DNA of 64,000 nt. Source: Pseudocitrobacter faecalis. Lineage in GTDB: Bacteria > Pseudomonadota > Gammaproteobacteria > Enterobacterales > Enterobacteriaceae. Under the pieces are notes generated by a model that saw nothing but the letters and a program-made list of their open reading frames with translations, was not told the DNA's origin and did not search any database. The stretch spans positions 310,001-374,000 of the forward strand of contig QNRL01000006.1 in the NCBI GenBank assembly GCA_003315335.1, written 5' to 3'. Below are positions 30,657 through 39,608 of the stretch, in pieces (positions within the stretch are counted from its first letter, which is position 1; each line of letters starts with the position of its first letter). A program made the position numbers and the translations under genes.

Positions 30657-30961
30657 GCTATTGCCATTATCCTTATTTTTGTCGGTCGCTTCATTCGTCT
30701 TTTTTATTATTCACTTTTAATACGAATGACTCAGGTCTTCACAGATTTGTTGCACACTATCGCAACTCGCGAGGATAACAAACCCCTCTGGCAGCGAATA
30801 TCAGCAAATTCTCAAATTTGTTTCAACTTCTTGACTTTTTGGAACAAATAAGGGTTATCAAAAACAATAGTTACGAAAATGTAAATAACAGCCATTTTAA
30901 ATTGCCGGAATGCGCCTCCTGGCTCACAATGACAACAGTCATCACAGCAAAGAACGGTCCA
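30657..30961. other. Divergent igaA-nudE spacer
   Basis: This A/T-rich region must hold the promoters of both genes. A frame continuous with nudE extends back to 30818, but its residues match no NudE relative. TTGACTTTTTGG near 30832 resembles a -35 box, and no operator was recognised. Confidence 0.4.
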
Positions 30962-31522
30962 ATGAGTAAACCATTACAAAAACCCACGATTCTCCATGTT
31001 GAAACGGTCGCGCGCTCCCGTTTATTTAATGTTGAAAGCGTGGATCTGGAGTTTAGTAACGGAGTACGCCGCGTTTATGAACGCATGAAACCGTCGTCGC
31101 GTGAAGCCGTCATGATTGTGCCGGTGGTGGACGATCACTTAATTCTCATCCGCGAATATGCCGTGGGCACCGAATCCTATGAGCTGGGGTTCTCTAAAGG
31201 GCTCATCGACCCGGGTGAAAGCGTTTTTGAAGCCGCGAACCGCGAGCTGAAAGAAGAAGTGGGATTCGGGGCCAACAACCTGACATTCCTGAAACAGCTC
31301 AGCATGGCGCCGTCTTACTTCTCCAGTAAGATGAATATCGTGGTGGCGGAAGACCTTTATCCCGAATCGCTGGAAGGCGATGAACCGGAACCGCTGCCGC
31401 AGGTGCGCTGGCCTATCGCCAATATGATGGAACTGCTGGAAGAGCCGGATTTCAACGAAGCCCGTAATGTGAGCGCGCTGTTTTTGGTGCGTGAGTGGTT
31501 GAAGGGGCAGGGCAGGCTCTAA
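30962..31522 (+). CDS. nudE: ADP compounds hydrolase NudE (Nudix)
   Basis: Hydrolyses ADP-ribose, NADH and related adenine dinucleotides. The start MSKPLQKPTI gives 186 residues, as in E. coli; longer in-frame starts at 30818 and 30929 are not supported by homology. The Nudix box GX5EX7REUXEEXGU is intact as GLIDPGESVFEAANRELKEE followed by VGFG. A REP pair follows the stop. Confidence 0.96.
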   Translation: MSKPLQKPTILHVETVARSRLFNVESVDLEFSNGVRRVYERMKPSSREAVMIVPVVDDHLILIREYAVGTESYELGFSKGLIDPGESVFEAANRELKEEVGFGANNLTFLKQLSMAPSYFSSKMNIVVAEDLYPESLEGDEPEPLPQVRWPIANMMELLEEPDFNEARNVSALFLVREWLKGQGRL

Positions 31523-31529
31523 AGAGATT

Positions 31530-31603
31530 CGCCGGGTAGCGTTTCGCTTACCCGGCCTACAATTCATGCATCTTGTAGGCCTGATAAGCGAAGCGCATCA
31601 GGC
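31530..31603. repeat. REP pair between nudE and mrcA
   Basis: Two inverted units, 31531-31560 (GCCGGGTAGCG) and 31575-31603 (GTAGGCCTGATAAGCG), lie between convergent genes. Confidence 0.8.
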
Positions 31604-31618
31604 AATTTCGCTCTGCTG

Positions 31619-34171
31619 TCAGAACAACTCCTGCGATTCCCCGTTATCAATAATTTCCGTTCCCACCTCGCGAATCGATTGATGCGTCGGTTGGGTGCCT
31701 TCGATAAAGTACTCGGCACGGCTGTTGCCGCCGCTGGCCAACTGGCCGGTGCTGCGGTCAATATTGATCGTGACGATACCCGGCGGCGGCGTTAACGGCT
31801 GCTCCGGTACGCCGGCCAGAATGGCTTTCATAAATGCATCCCACGCAGGCTGCGCACTTTTCGCACCGCCTTCGTAACCGGAAATCTGATCTTTAATCGC
31901 GCCAGAAGCAGACGTTCTGCCAAGATCGCGGCGGTGATCGTCAAAGCCAATCCACACTGAGGTTACCGCGCCCGGGCCGTAGCCTGAGAACCACGCATCT
32001 TTCGAACTGTTGGTCGTCCCGGTTTTACCGCCGATATCGTGGCGTTGCAGGTCACGGCCCGCGCGCCAGCCAGTACCCTGCCAGCCCGGCTCGCCGAAGA
32101 TATTGGTATTCATTGCGCTCTTAATCAGGAACGACAGCGGCGTATTGATCACATGCGGGGCATACTCCTGCGCGCCGGTCTGTGCAACCAGCGACTGGTT
32201 AGCTTGTTCAAGCTGTGGCATCGGCACGCTGGAATTCTGCGGCGTTTGAGATGCGGCGACATCCTCAACGTTTTTGTTTTCCAGCACGTCAGATTTCTTC
32301 GTTTCACCGTAAATTACCGGGATATTACACTCCGGACAGGCGATTTTGGGTTTCGCTTCGAAAATGACACCGCCCTGATCGTTCTCAATCTTGCTGATAA
32401 AGTACGGATCAACCAGGAAGCCGCCGTTCGCCATTACCGCATAGCCGCGTGCGACCTGTAGCGGGGTGAAGGACGGTGAACCCAGTGCCAGTGATTCCGT
32501 GCGAACGATGTTCTCCGACGGGAAGCCAAAGCGCTGGAGATACTCCGCCGCATAATCGACGCCCATTGCACGCATGGCACGAACCATCACCACGTTTTTC
32601 GACTGACCTAAACCCTGGCGCAGGCGAATCGGGCCCGCGTATTCATTTGGCGAGTTCTTCGGACGCCAGTCTGAACCGGCCCCGGCATCCCAGCGGGAGA
32701 TTGGCACGTCGTTCAGGATGCTGGCGAGCGTTAAGCCTTTGTCCATCGCCGCCGTGTACAGGAACGGCTTGATGTTGGAACCCACCTGACGCAGCGCCTG
32801 GGTGGCGCGGTTAAATTTGCTCTGGTTGAAATCGAAACCGCCGACCAGCGCGATGATCGCGCCATTCTGCGGGTTGATGGAAACCAGTGCCGAGTTTACA
32901 TCCGGCACCTGCGACAACCACCAACTGTCGCCAACCTGACGTACCCAAATCTGCTGCCCGGCCTGTACGACTTCGTTAACGCGGCGCGGGGTTGGCCCCT
33001 GCGAGGTGTCGGAACGCCAGGCGCGTGCCCAGCGAACGCCTTCCATTGTCAGGGAAACAGAGGTGCCATCGGCCAGCTGTGCGGTCGCTTCCGTTGCGCT
33101 GGCAGACATCACCACCGCCGGGCGCAACGGCCCGTAGGTTGGCAGCGCTTTCAGGGAATCGGTGATTTTTTGGCTATCCCACGGCGTTTCGCCCACTTTC
33201 CACAGAACATTAGACGGGCCGCGGTAGCCGTGGCGCATATCGTAATCCATCACATTGGTTCGCACGGCTAATTGCGCGGCCTGCTGATTTTTGCGCGTGA
33301 TGGTGGTGTAAACGCGATAGCCGTCTTCATACGCCTGCTCGCCGTAGCGCTTCACCATCTCCTGGCGCACCATTTCGGTCAGGTAGGGAGCAGAGAAGGC
33401 GATTTCCGGGGCATGGTAGTCGGCATCAATCGGCTGGCTACGCGCCTGATCGTACTGTGCCTGAGTGATATACCCCTCGTTCAGCATACGCGACAACACC
33501 ACGTTACGACGGGCGGTTGCGCGATCCATTGAATAGAGCGGGTTGAAGGTGGAAGGCGCTTTCGGCAAACCGGCAATCACCGCCATTTCGCTCAGGCTCA
33601 GCTGATCGATGGATTTGCCGAAATAGACATGCGCCGCAGCGCCCACGCCGTAAGCGCGGTAACCGAGGTAAATTTTGTTCAGATAGAGTTCGAGGATCTC
33701 ATCTTTGCTCAGCAACTGCTCGATGCGAATGGCCAGGAACACTTCCTTTATTTTACGCATCAACGTCTTTTCAGGGCTGAGGAAGAAGTTACGCGCCAGC
33801 TGCTGGGTGATGGTACTCGCCCCCTGCGATGCGTGACCGGAGAACAGCGCGACGCTGGCGGCACGGAAAATCCCCACCGGGTCAACCCCGTGGTGCTCGT
33901 AGAAACGGCTGTCTTCCGTGGCAATAAACGCCTTCACCAGCTCAGGCGGCATTTGACTGAGGGTGACCGGAATACGCCGTTTTTCGCCATACTGGGCGAT
34001 CAGCTCGCCGTCTGCGCTGTAAACCTGCATTGGAATTTGCAGACGCACGTCTCTGAGCGTCGCAACATCAGGAAGCTGGGGCTCAATATACTTGTAGAGG
34101 CCATAAACCGAGCCTGCTCCCAGCAGAATGCAACAGACTGCAAGGATTAATAAATACTTTACGAACTTCAC
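31619..34171 (-). CDS. mrcA: Penicillin-binding protein 1A (MrcA)
   Basis: Bifunctional peptidoglycan synthase of the inner membrane. The GTG start encoding (M)KFVKYLLILAV gives 850 residues, the E. coli length. An in-frame ATG eight codons upstream (34195) has no ribosome site and would give 858. After the membrane anchor (about 5-27) the glycosyltransferase domain shows EDSRFYEHHGVD and STITQQLARNFFLS. The transpeptidase domain has SNIK (active serine) and KTGTT. An OB-like domain lies between. It is divergent from hofM. Confidence 0.97.
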   Translation of the reverse strand: MKFVKYLLILAVCCILLGAGSVYGLYKYIEPQLPDVATLRDVRLQIPMQVYSADGELIAQYGEKRRIPVTLSQMPPELVKAFIATEDSRFYEHHGVDPVGIFRAASVALFSGHASQGASTITQQLARNFFLSPEKTLMRKIKEVFLAIRIEQLLSKDEILELYLNKIYLGYRAYGVGAAAHVYFGKSIDQLSLSEMAVIAGLPKAPSTFNPLYSMDRATARRNVVLSRMLNEGYITQAQYDQARSQPIDADYHAPEIAFSAPYLTEMVRQEMVKRYGEQAYEDGYRVYTTITRKNQQAAQLAVRTNVMDYDMRHGYRGPSNVLWKVGETPWDSQKITDSLKALPTYGPLRPAVVMSASATEATAQLADGTSVSLTMEGVRWARAWRSDTSQGPTPRRVNEVVQAGQQIWVRQVGDSWWLSQVPDVNSALVSINPQNGAIIALVGGFDFNQSKFNRATQALRQVGSNIKPFLYTAAMDKGLTLASILNDVPISRWDAGAGSDWRPKNSPNEYAGPIRLRQGLGQSKNVVMVRAMRAMGVDYAAEYLQRFGFPSENIVRTESLALGSPSFTPLQVARGYAVMANGGFLVDPYFISKIENDQGGVIFEAKPKIACPECNIPVIYGETKKSDVLENKNVEDVAASQTPQNSSVPMPQLEQANQSLVAQTGAQEYAPHVINTPLSFLIKSAMNTNIFGEPGWQGTGWRAGRDLQRHDIGGKTGTTNSSKDAWFSGYGPGAVTSVWIGFDDHRRDLGRTSASGAIKDQISGYEGGAKSAQPAWDAFMKAILAGVPEQPLTPPPGIVTINIDRSTGQLASGGNSRAEYFIEGTQPTHQSIREVGTEIIDNGESQELF

Positions 34172-34290
34172 CGGAGATTTCCCATTTAGTTTCATTTGGG
34201 CAGTTTATAAACAAACGCGCGGTAGTATAAAGGCAAGCCAGATGCATTGATATAGCCGTCACCATGATGGCGTTTAAGGGATATCACGAA

Positions 34291-35079
34291 ATGGCTTTCG
34301 GATGCTGGCAAATAGGTCTTCATATTCAACAGGATAAAATCGCGGCCATCGCGCTGCAACGCGTGCGCGGCGGCTGGGCGTTGCGTCGCTGGTGGCTTCT
34401 GCCGCTGCCCGCGGATTTCTCCTCACTTTCACCCGCCCAGACGGAAAACGCGCTGGAGGCGGCTCTCTCTGCCTGGCGGCGCGAGCTTCCTTGGCAACAT
34501 GCGGTTAGCCTGGCATTTCCTGCACACCGCACCTTACAGAAAACGCTGCCGCAGGCGGCCATGACGCTGCGTGACAGCGAGCAGGCGCAGTGGATCGCCA
34601 GCGCGATGGCGCAGCAGTTGGCAATGGAGCCTGCTGCGCTCTGTTTCGATTATCAGCCAAACATACTGGCAGATGGCTGGAGCGTGACAGCGGCTCAGCG
34701 TAAGGACATCGACCCGTTACAGCGTGTCGCGCACGCGCTCCGTTTGCATGTGACGGCGATTACGCCCGACGCCTGTGCACTGCGGCACTTTCTTCCCTGG
34801 CTGCCTCATGAGGCGGGCGGGCTGGCGTGGCAGGATAGTCGCCAGTGGCTATGGGCCAGCGCCTCAGGCTGGGGAAGCGTGTCGCGGGCGGAGGTGCCTT
34901 CGTTACAGCAACTCAGTACGCGACTAGCCATGCCTGAGCTGACGTTTTGTTGCGTGCAGGCTGAGAACGTTCCTCGCTTCGATCCCTGGTGTGTGATGGG
35001 GCAAATTCAGCCGCCGCTGCCAGCAGACAGCGATGCGTTTGCCATCGCTATTGGCCTGGCGTTAGGAGCACAGGGATGA
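34291..35079 (+). CDS. hofM: PilM-like pilus assembly protein HofM
   Basis: First gene of the hofMNOPQ operon, the enterobacterial form of pilMNOPQ, which is needed to use DNA as a nutrient in E. coli. The start MAFGCWQIGLHIQ has an AAGGGA site nine bases upstream and gives 262 residues. Two ATGs at 34264 and 34267 would add nine or eight residues. It is an actin-like ATPase fold by family, though divergent. The stop overlaps the hofN start (ATGA). Confidence 0.88.
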   Translation: MAFGCWQIGLHIQQDKIAAIALQRVRGGWALRRWWLLPLPADFSSLSPAQTENALEAALSAWRRELPWQHAVSLAFPAHRTLQKTLPQAAMTLRDSEQAQWIASAMAQQLAMEPAALCFDYQPNILADGWSVTAAQRKDIDPLQRVAHALRLHVTAITPDACALRHFLPWLPHEAGGLAWQDSRQWLWASASGWGSVSRAEVPSLQQLSTRLAMPELTFCCVQAENVPRFDPWCVMGQIQPPLPADSDAFAIAIGLALGAQG

Positions 35080-35612
35080 GCGCTTCGGTAAATTTTCTCC
35101 CCTGGCGGCAATCCCGCCAGCGAAAACGCCGCCGCCTTGGGTGCCTCGTTTTGGCCGGTGTCATGCTGGCGCTCTTGATGTCAGGGGCCAGCAGGTTAGC
35201 GCAATCGCGACTGCAAGAGAGGCTGCTGGTTTGCCATGTTGATGCCGAGCGCCAGGTGATTCGCGCACTAACCCTGCGTGAAGAACAGATCGGACTCCGT
35301 CTGCAGGAACGCGAGCAGCAACTGCGGCAACAGGCTGCGCGACGGCAAACCCTTGCCTGGCAGGCGCGGCTGGCGGCGCTTGCCGAACGGTTGCCCGCGC
35401 AGGCATGGCTGACCGGTCTGAGTTACCAGAACGAAGTTTTGCAGCTTTCCGGCGTTCTGGTGCGTTTTTCCGCCTTGCACTCCCTTGATGAGCAGATGCA
35501 GCACATTGACGGTTTCCAGCCGGCCATCGCCGGAAAAATGGCGCGCGATAAAGACGGGCGTTGGCTGTTCAACTATCAGATGAAAAGGAGGGCCGTCGAT
35601 GCTGCGCCCTGA
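35076..35612 (+). CDS. hofN: PilN-like inner-membrane protein HofN
   Basis: Bitopic pilus-assembly protein of 178 residues. The N-terminus has the family motif VNFLPWRQSRQRKRR followed by a membrane helix (about 21-40) and an Arg/Gln-rich coiled coil (about 45-105). The ATGA overlap with hofM decides the start; the longer frame to 34989 lies inside hofM. Confidence 0.88.
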   Translation: MSASVNFLPWRQSRQRKRRRLGCLVLAGVMLALLMSGASRLAQSRLQERLLVCHVDAERQVIRALTLREEQIGLRLQEREQQLRQQAARRQTLAWQARLAALAERLPAQAWLTGLSYQNEVLQLSGVLVRFSALHSLDEQMQHIDGFQPAIAGKMARDKDGRWLFNYQMKRRAVDAAP

Positions 35613-36027
35613 ACGCTGGCTCATTGGGATTGCCGGGCTGCTGTTGCTGGGGGGGAGCGGCGTGGCGTACCTGCTACGACCTGCATCCATCCCACAGAAC
35701 GTCTGGACGCAACAGCAGATATTACGTATCGCCCGCTGGCGGAGCGTGATGCCGCTACAGGCGGCGCTGAACGTTGGCGGTGACACGGGCCTGGCTGCGA
35801 GCAAGCCTTTTTCCCCGATTGCTTTTCAACGTCCAGGGGCGGAACTGATGAGCTGGTCGCCCACCGGACACGGCGGTGAGCTGGTACTGGAAACCGTGTG
35901 GCAGCAGGTGCCATCGGTTTTTGCGCTACTCGCTGAGCGGGGAATGCGGGTAGTGGCGTTTTCCCTCAAGGCAGGAGAGCCGCGGCACGTGCTGACACTG
36001 CAACTGGAGGGGGACGATGCAGAGTAA
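35599..36027 (+). CDS. hofO: PilO-like protein HofO
   Basis: Small inner-membrane partner of HofN, 142 residues with a membrane helix at about 8-26. A near-perfect AGGAGG ribosome site lies seven bases before the ATG, within the end of hofN, which it overlaps by 14 bases. Sequence conservation is low apart from this layout. Confidence 0.82.
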   Translation: MLRPERWLIGIAGLLLLGGSGVAYLLRPASIPQNVWTQQQILRIARWRSVMPLQAALNVGGDTGLAASKPFSPIAFQRPGAELMSWSPTGHGGELVLETVWQQVPSVFALLAERGMRVVAFSLKAGEPRHVLTLQLEGDDAE

Positions 36028-36391
36028 ATCACGCAGCGCGCTGATGCTGTTTCTCCCGTTGCTGCTGGGCATGCGCGATCCATTTTTGCCGGTAGACGAT
36101 CCCTGTCGAATCGCGCAGCTCAGCCAGCTACGGTACGCGGGCAGTGTGGATAGCGGGCAACGACAGATTGCATTTTTGCGCGACGAAAAAGGAAAGTGGC
36201 GACGAATACAGCGAGAAGACCTGGTCATGTCTGGCTGGCGTATCACGGAAATCACAGCGGAAAGTCTGACGATGGAGACGGGCGAAGCCTGCGAGCCGTC
36301 GCAGTGGCGAATCATTAAAGGAGAAGTTGAGCATGATAAAAAGGATAAGCCTGCTGGCGCTGTTACTGCTGCCGCTGCTGGCCGCCAGTAA
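36017..36391 (+). CDS. hofP: PilP-like protein HofP
   Basis: Small exported protein expected to link the inner-membrane complex to the secretin. The 124 residues begin with a signal-like stretch and the motif MRDPFLPVDDPC, typical of the family. The C-terminal 20 residues are encoded inside the start of hofQ (59-base overlap) and are Ala/Lys-rich, so this tail may be dispensable. Confidence 0.8.
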   Translation: MQSKSRSALMLFLPLLLGMRDPFLPVDDPCRIAQLSQLRYAGSVDSGQRQIAFLRDEKGKWRRIQREDLVMSGWRITEITAESLTMETGEACEPSQWRIIKGEVEHDKKDKPAGAVTAAAAGRQ

Positions 36392-37565
36392 AAATGTGTC
36401 GTTGGTTGTCGATGAGGTGCCGGTGACGCAGGTGCTGCAAACTCTGGCCGATCTCGAACAGCGCAATATGGTGATTGCGCCGGATGTGCAGGGTACGCTG
36501 TCGTTGCAGCTGAAAAATGTACCGTGGAAGCAGGCGCTGCAAACCGTCTTAACCAGCAGCGGATTAACGATGACCCAGGAAGGCAGCGTTATCGCCATTC
36601 ACTCACAGGCCTGGCAGGAAGCGCGTCAGCAGCGAGCACAGGCCGAGCAGGAAAAACGCCAGCAGGCGCTTCCGCTGAAAAGTCGCAGTATCGTTTTGTA
36701 TCACGCCGATGCGACGGAGCTCGCCAAGGCCGGGGAAAAGTTGCTGAGCCCGCGCGGCACGCTCACCGTTGATAAACGCACCAATCGGCTCATTCTGCGC
36801 GATGATGAAAACCATCTGCCGCTGTTTGATAGCTGGGCCAGCGAAATGGATATTCCCGTGGGCCAGGTTGAGCTGGCGGCCCACATCGTAACTATTAATG
36901 AAAAAAGCCTGCGCGAGCTTGGCGTGAAGTGGACGCTGGCGGATGCAGCTAATCCGCCGGGGTTGGGTAAAGTGACCACCCTCAGTAGCGACGTGTCTGT
37001 GGCGGATGCGACCACCCGCGCCGGGTTTAACATTGGCCGTATTAATGGTCGCCTGCTGGAGCTGGAACTTTCGGCACTGGAACAAAAGCAGCAACTGGAA
37101 ATTATCGCCAGCCCGCGTTTACTGGCTTCGCACCTGCAACCTGCCAGCATCAAGCAGGGGAGCGAAATTCCCTATCAGGTTTCCAGCGGCGAAAGTGGCG
37201 CGACCTCGGTAGAATTTAAAGAGGCGGTGCTGGGGATGGAAGTGACCCCTACAGTGCTACAGAAAAACCGCGTTCGTCTGAAACTGCACATCAGTGAAAA
37301 TATGCCGGGGCAGGTACTGCAGCAGGCCGATGGTGAAGTGCTGGCTATCGATAAGCAGGAAATTGAAACCCAGGTGGAAGTACAGAGCGGCGAGACGCTG
37401 GCGTTGGGCGGAATATTCTCGCAAAAAAACAAAACCGCGCGGGATGGTGTACCTTTATTGGGCGATATCCCGCTATTGGGCCAACTTTTCCGCCATGATG
37501 GCAAAGATAACGAGCGACGAGAGCTGGTGGTGTTTATCACGCCACGGATCATTTCCGCCCACTAA
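36333..37565 (+). CDS. hofQ: Secretin HofQ (PilQ-like)
   Basis: Outer-membrane secretin of the Hof DNA-uptake system. The ATG at 36333 lies nine bases after AAGGAG and gives 410 residues; a TTG two codons upstream is too close to that site. A signal peptide (about 1-19) precedes a secretin/TonB short domain and N1 domain, then the secretin barrel with SGESGATSVEFKEAVLGMEV and the C-terminal VPLLGDIPLLGQLFR and RRELVVFITPRI motifs. The coding frame is intact. Confidence 0.93.
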   Translation: MIKRISLLALLLLPLLAASKNVSLVVDEVPVTQVLQTLADLEQRNMVIAPDVQGTLSLQLKNVPWKQALQTVLTSSGLTMTQEGSVIAIHSQAWQEARQQRAQAEQEKRQQALPLKSRSIVLYHADATELAKAGEKLLSPRGTLTVDKRTNRLILRDDENHLPLFDSWASEMDIPVGQVELAAHIVTINEKSLRELGVKWTLADAANPPGLGKVTTLSSDVSVADATTRAGFNIGRINGRLLELELSALEQKQQLEIIASPRLLASHLQPASIKQGSEIPYQVSSGESGATSVEFKEAVLGMEVTPTVLQKNRVRLKLHISENMPGQVLQQADGEVLAIDKQEIETQVEVQSGETLALGGIFSQKNKTARDGVPLLGDIPLLGQLFRHDGKDNERRELVVFITPRIISAH

Positions 37566-37639
37566 TCGCTGAAATTTCTTTACGAACTGGCGTCAGGTGT
37601 TTGACGTGAGACAGGATTTAGCATACAAGGAGTACCGAT

Positions 37640-37714
37640 TTGAGCGTCGGCGCCTCTTTCCCGTCTCCTTTAAGACGGCAATTTATTCTGTTGCCAAACC
37701 AGCCGGAGTATTGA
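37640..37714 (+). CDS. Candidate 24-residue leader ORF before aroK (TTG start)
   Basis: A TTG follows a perfect AAGGAG site by six bases and opens a 24-codon frame ending in QPEY. A CCGTCT/AGACGG hairpin lies inside it, and CTCCTT in that hairpin could pair with the ribosome site. No relative is recognised, so this is a weak call. Confidence 0.25.
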   Translation: MSVGASFPSPLRRQFILLPNQPEY

Positions 37715-37763
37715 GATAATTTTCAGTCTGACTCTCGCAGTATCGCACAAGAGGTTTCAGTTC

Positions 37764-37808
37764 ATGTCCGGCGACGCCAGAATGTTTGCGGCGCGGATTT
37801 ATCATTAA
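37764..37808 (+). CDS. Candidate 14-residue leader peptide before aroK
   Basis: An ATG with AAGAGG nine bases upstream opens a frame encoding [14 protein letters not shown], ending 26 bases before the aroK start. aroK itself has almost no ribosome site (ACCAAAAAA before ATG), so translation of this ORF could feed ribosomes to it. Confidence 0.3.
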   Translation: MSGDARMFAARIYH

Positions 37809-37834
37809 CGAATAGTCTTAGTAGTACCAAAAAA

Positions 37835-38356
37835 ATGGCAGAGAAACGCAATATCTTTCTGGTTGGACCTATGGGTGCCGGCAAAAGCACTATTGGGCGC
37901 CAGTTAGCCCAACAGCTCAATATGGAATTTTACGATTCTGATCAAGAGATTGAGAAACGGACAGGCGCTGACGTGGGCTGGGTCTTTGATGTCGAAGGCG
38001 AAGAAGGTTTCCGTGACCGCGAAGAAAAGATCATCAACGAGCTGACCGAAAAACAGGGCATTGTTCTGGCGACAGGTGGTGGCTCTGTTAAATCTCGCGA
38101 AACGCGCAATCGTCTCTCCGCCCGCGGCGTGGTGGTTTATCTCGAAACAACCATCGAAAAACAGCTGGCACGTACGCAGCGCGATAAAAAACGTCCGCTG
38201 TTGCAGGTGGATGCACCGCAGCGCGATGTCTTCGTGGCGTTGGCCGATGAGCGCAACCCGCTGTATGAAGAGATTGCCGACATCACTATCCGTACTGACG
38301 ATCAGAGTGCAAAAGTGGTCGCAAACCAGATCATCCATATGCTGGAAAGCAACTGA
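37835..38356 (+). CDS. aroK: Shikimate kinase I (AroK)
   Basis: Phosphorylates shikimate in the common aromatic pathway. The product has 173 residues, as in E. coli. The P-loop GPMGAGKST is at 11-19, shikimate-binding DSDQEIE and Arg in FRDREEK follow, and the GGGSVKS motif is near 78-84. It starts the aroK-aroB-damX-dam-rpe-gph-trpS cluster. The ribosome site is very weak. Confidence 0.98.
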   Translation: MAEKRNIFLVGPMGAGKSTIGRQLAQQLNMEFYDSDQEIEKRTGADVGWVFDVEGEEGFRDREEKIINELTEKQGIVLATGGGSVKSRETRNRLSARGVVVYLETTIEKQLARTQRDKKRPLLQVDAPQRDVFVALADERNPLYEEIADITIRTDDQSAKVVANQIIHMLESN

Positions 38357-38428
38357 TACTGGGCAGCGAACACCGCGTCAGCGTAAAGCGTTTAAGCGAA
38401 TATAAGTAACCAAGGTGGACGTCGCGTT

Positions 38429-39517
38429 ATGGAGAGGCTTACTGTAACTCTCGGGGAACGTAGTTACCCGATAACCATCGCGGCTGGTTTGTTTAACGAT
38501 CCAGCTTCCTTCTTACCGCTCAAGTCTGGCTGCCAGGTTATGCTGGTCACCAACGAAACGCTGGCGCCGCTCTATCTTGATAACGTCCGCTCTGTGTTAG
38601 AACAGGCTGGCGTCAAGGTCGATAGCGTGATCCTTCCCGACGGCGAGAAGTATAAAAGCCTGGCCGTGATGGATACCGTCTTCACTGCACTTCTGCAAAA
38701 ACCGCACGGTCGCGATACGACCCTGGTGGCCCTTGGCGGTGGCGTCATTGGCGATTTAACCGGGTTTGCGGCGGCGAGCTATCAGCGCGGCGTGCGCTTT
38801 ATTCAGGTTCCTACCACGCTGCTTTCGCAGGTAGATTCCTCGGTTGGCGGCAAAACAGCCGTAAACCATCCCCTTGGCAAGAATATGATTGGCGCGTTCT
38901 GGCAACCGGCTTCCGTGGTGGTCGATTTGAACTGCCTGAAAACCCTGCCCGCGCGTGAACTCTCTTCCGGGCTCGCTGAAGTGATCAAATATGGCATTAT
39001 CCTCGACGCGCCGTTCTTTGAGTGGCTGGAAGAGAATATTGATGCCCTGATGGCCCTTGATGAGAAAGCCATGGCGTACTGCATTCGTCGTTGCTGCGAA
39101 TTAAAAGCAGAAGTTGTGGCTGCGGACGAGCGCGAAACGGGCTTACGTGCTTTACTCAATCTTGGACATACATTTGGACATGCGATTGAAGCCGAGATGG
39201 GGTACGGTAACTGGCTCCACGGTGAAGCGGTTGCCGCAGGCATGGTTATGGCGGCGCATACCTCTGAACGTTTAGGTCAGTTTAAGCCGGAAGAGACGCA
39301 GCGTATTATTACGCTGCTCAAGCGCGCAAACCTGCCGGTCACAGGCCCGCAGGAGATGTCGGCACAAGCCTATCTGCCGCACATGATGCGCGACAAAAAA
39401 GTTTTAGCCGGTGAGATGCGACTCGTCCTCCCGCTGGCAATCGGTAAAAGTGAAGTGCGCGGCGGTGTGCCGCATGATGTGGTTCTTGGCGCTATCGCTG
39501 ATACTCAGCGAGCGTAA
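38429..39517 (+). CDS. aroB: 3-Dehydroquinate synthase (AroB)
   Basis: Second enzyme of the shikimate pathway, NAD- and metal-dependent. The 362 residues match E. coli in length. The NAD site [14 protein letters not shown], the [18 protein letters not shown] stretch, and zinc ligands in HTFGHAIE and the HGEAV histidine are visible. It is 72 bases after aroK in the same unit. Confidence 0.98.
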   Translation: MERLTVTLGERSYPITIAAGLFNDPASFLPLKSGCQVMLVTNETLAPLYLDNVRSVLEQAGVKVDSVILPDGEKYKSLAVMDTVFTALLQKPHGRDTTLVALGGGVIGDLTGFAAASYQRGVRFIQVPTTLLSQVDSSVGGKTAVNHPLGKNMIGAFWQPASVVVDLNCLKTLPARELSSGLAEVIKYGIILDAPFFEWLEENIDALMALDEKAMAYCIRRCCELKAEVVAADERETGLRALLNLGHTFGHAIEAEMGYGNWLHGEAVAAGMVMAAHTSERLGQFKPEETQRIITLLKRANLPVTGPQEMSAQAYLPHMMRDKKVLAGEMRLVLPLAIGKSEVRGGVPHDVVLGAIADTQRA

Positions 39518-39533
39518 CAATAAGAAAGGTCAA

Positions 39534-39554
39534 GCCGCGTTCGCGCGGCGTTTT
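39534..39554 (+). terminator. Hairpin between aroB and damX
   Basis: GCCGCG and CGCGGC pair around a TTCG loop, followed by GTTTTATC. The short U-run suggests partial termination inside the aroK-trpS cluster. Confidence 0.6.
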
Positions 39555-39608
39555 ATCTTCAGGTGAAGTGCAATAGTTGTGGGCGTGAGCCTTTTAGTGG
39601 GGTGTTAA

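Noticed and set aside
30818-30961. Upstream extension of nudE by 48 codons
   Set aside because: The extra residues match no NudE relative and lie in the divergent promoter region.
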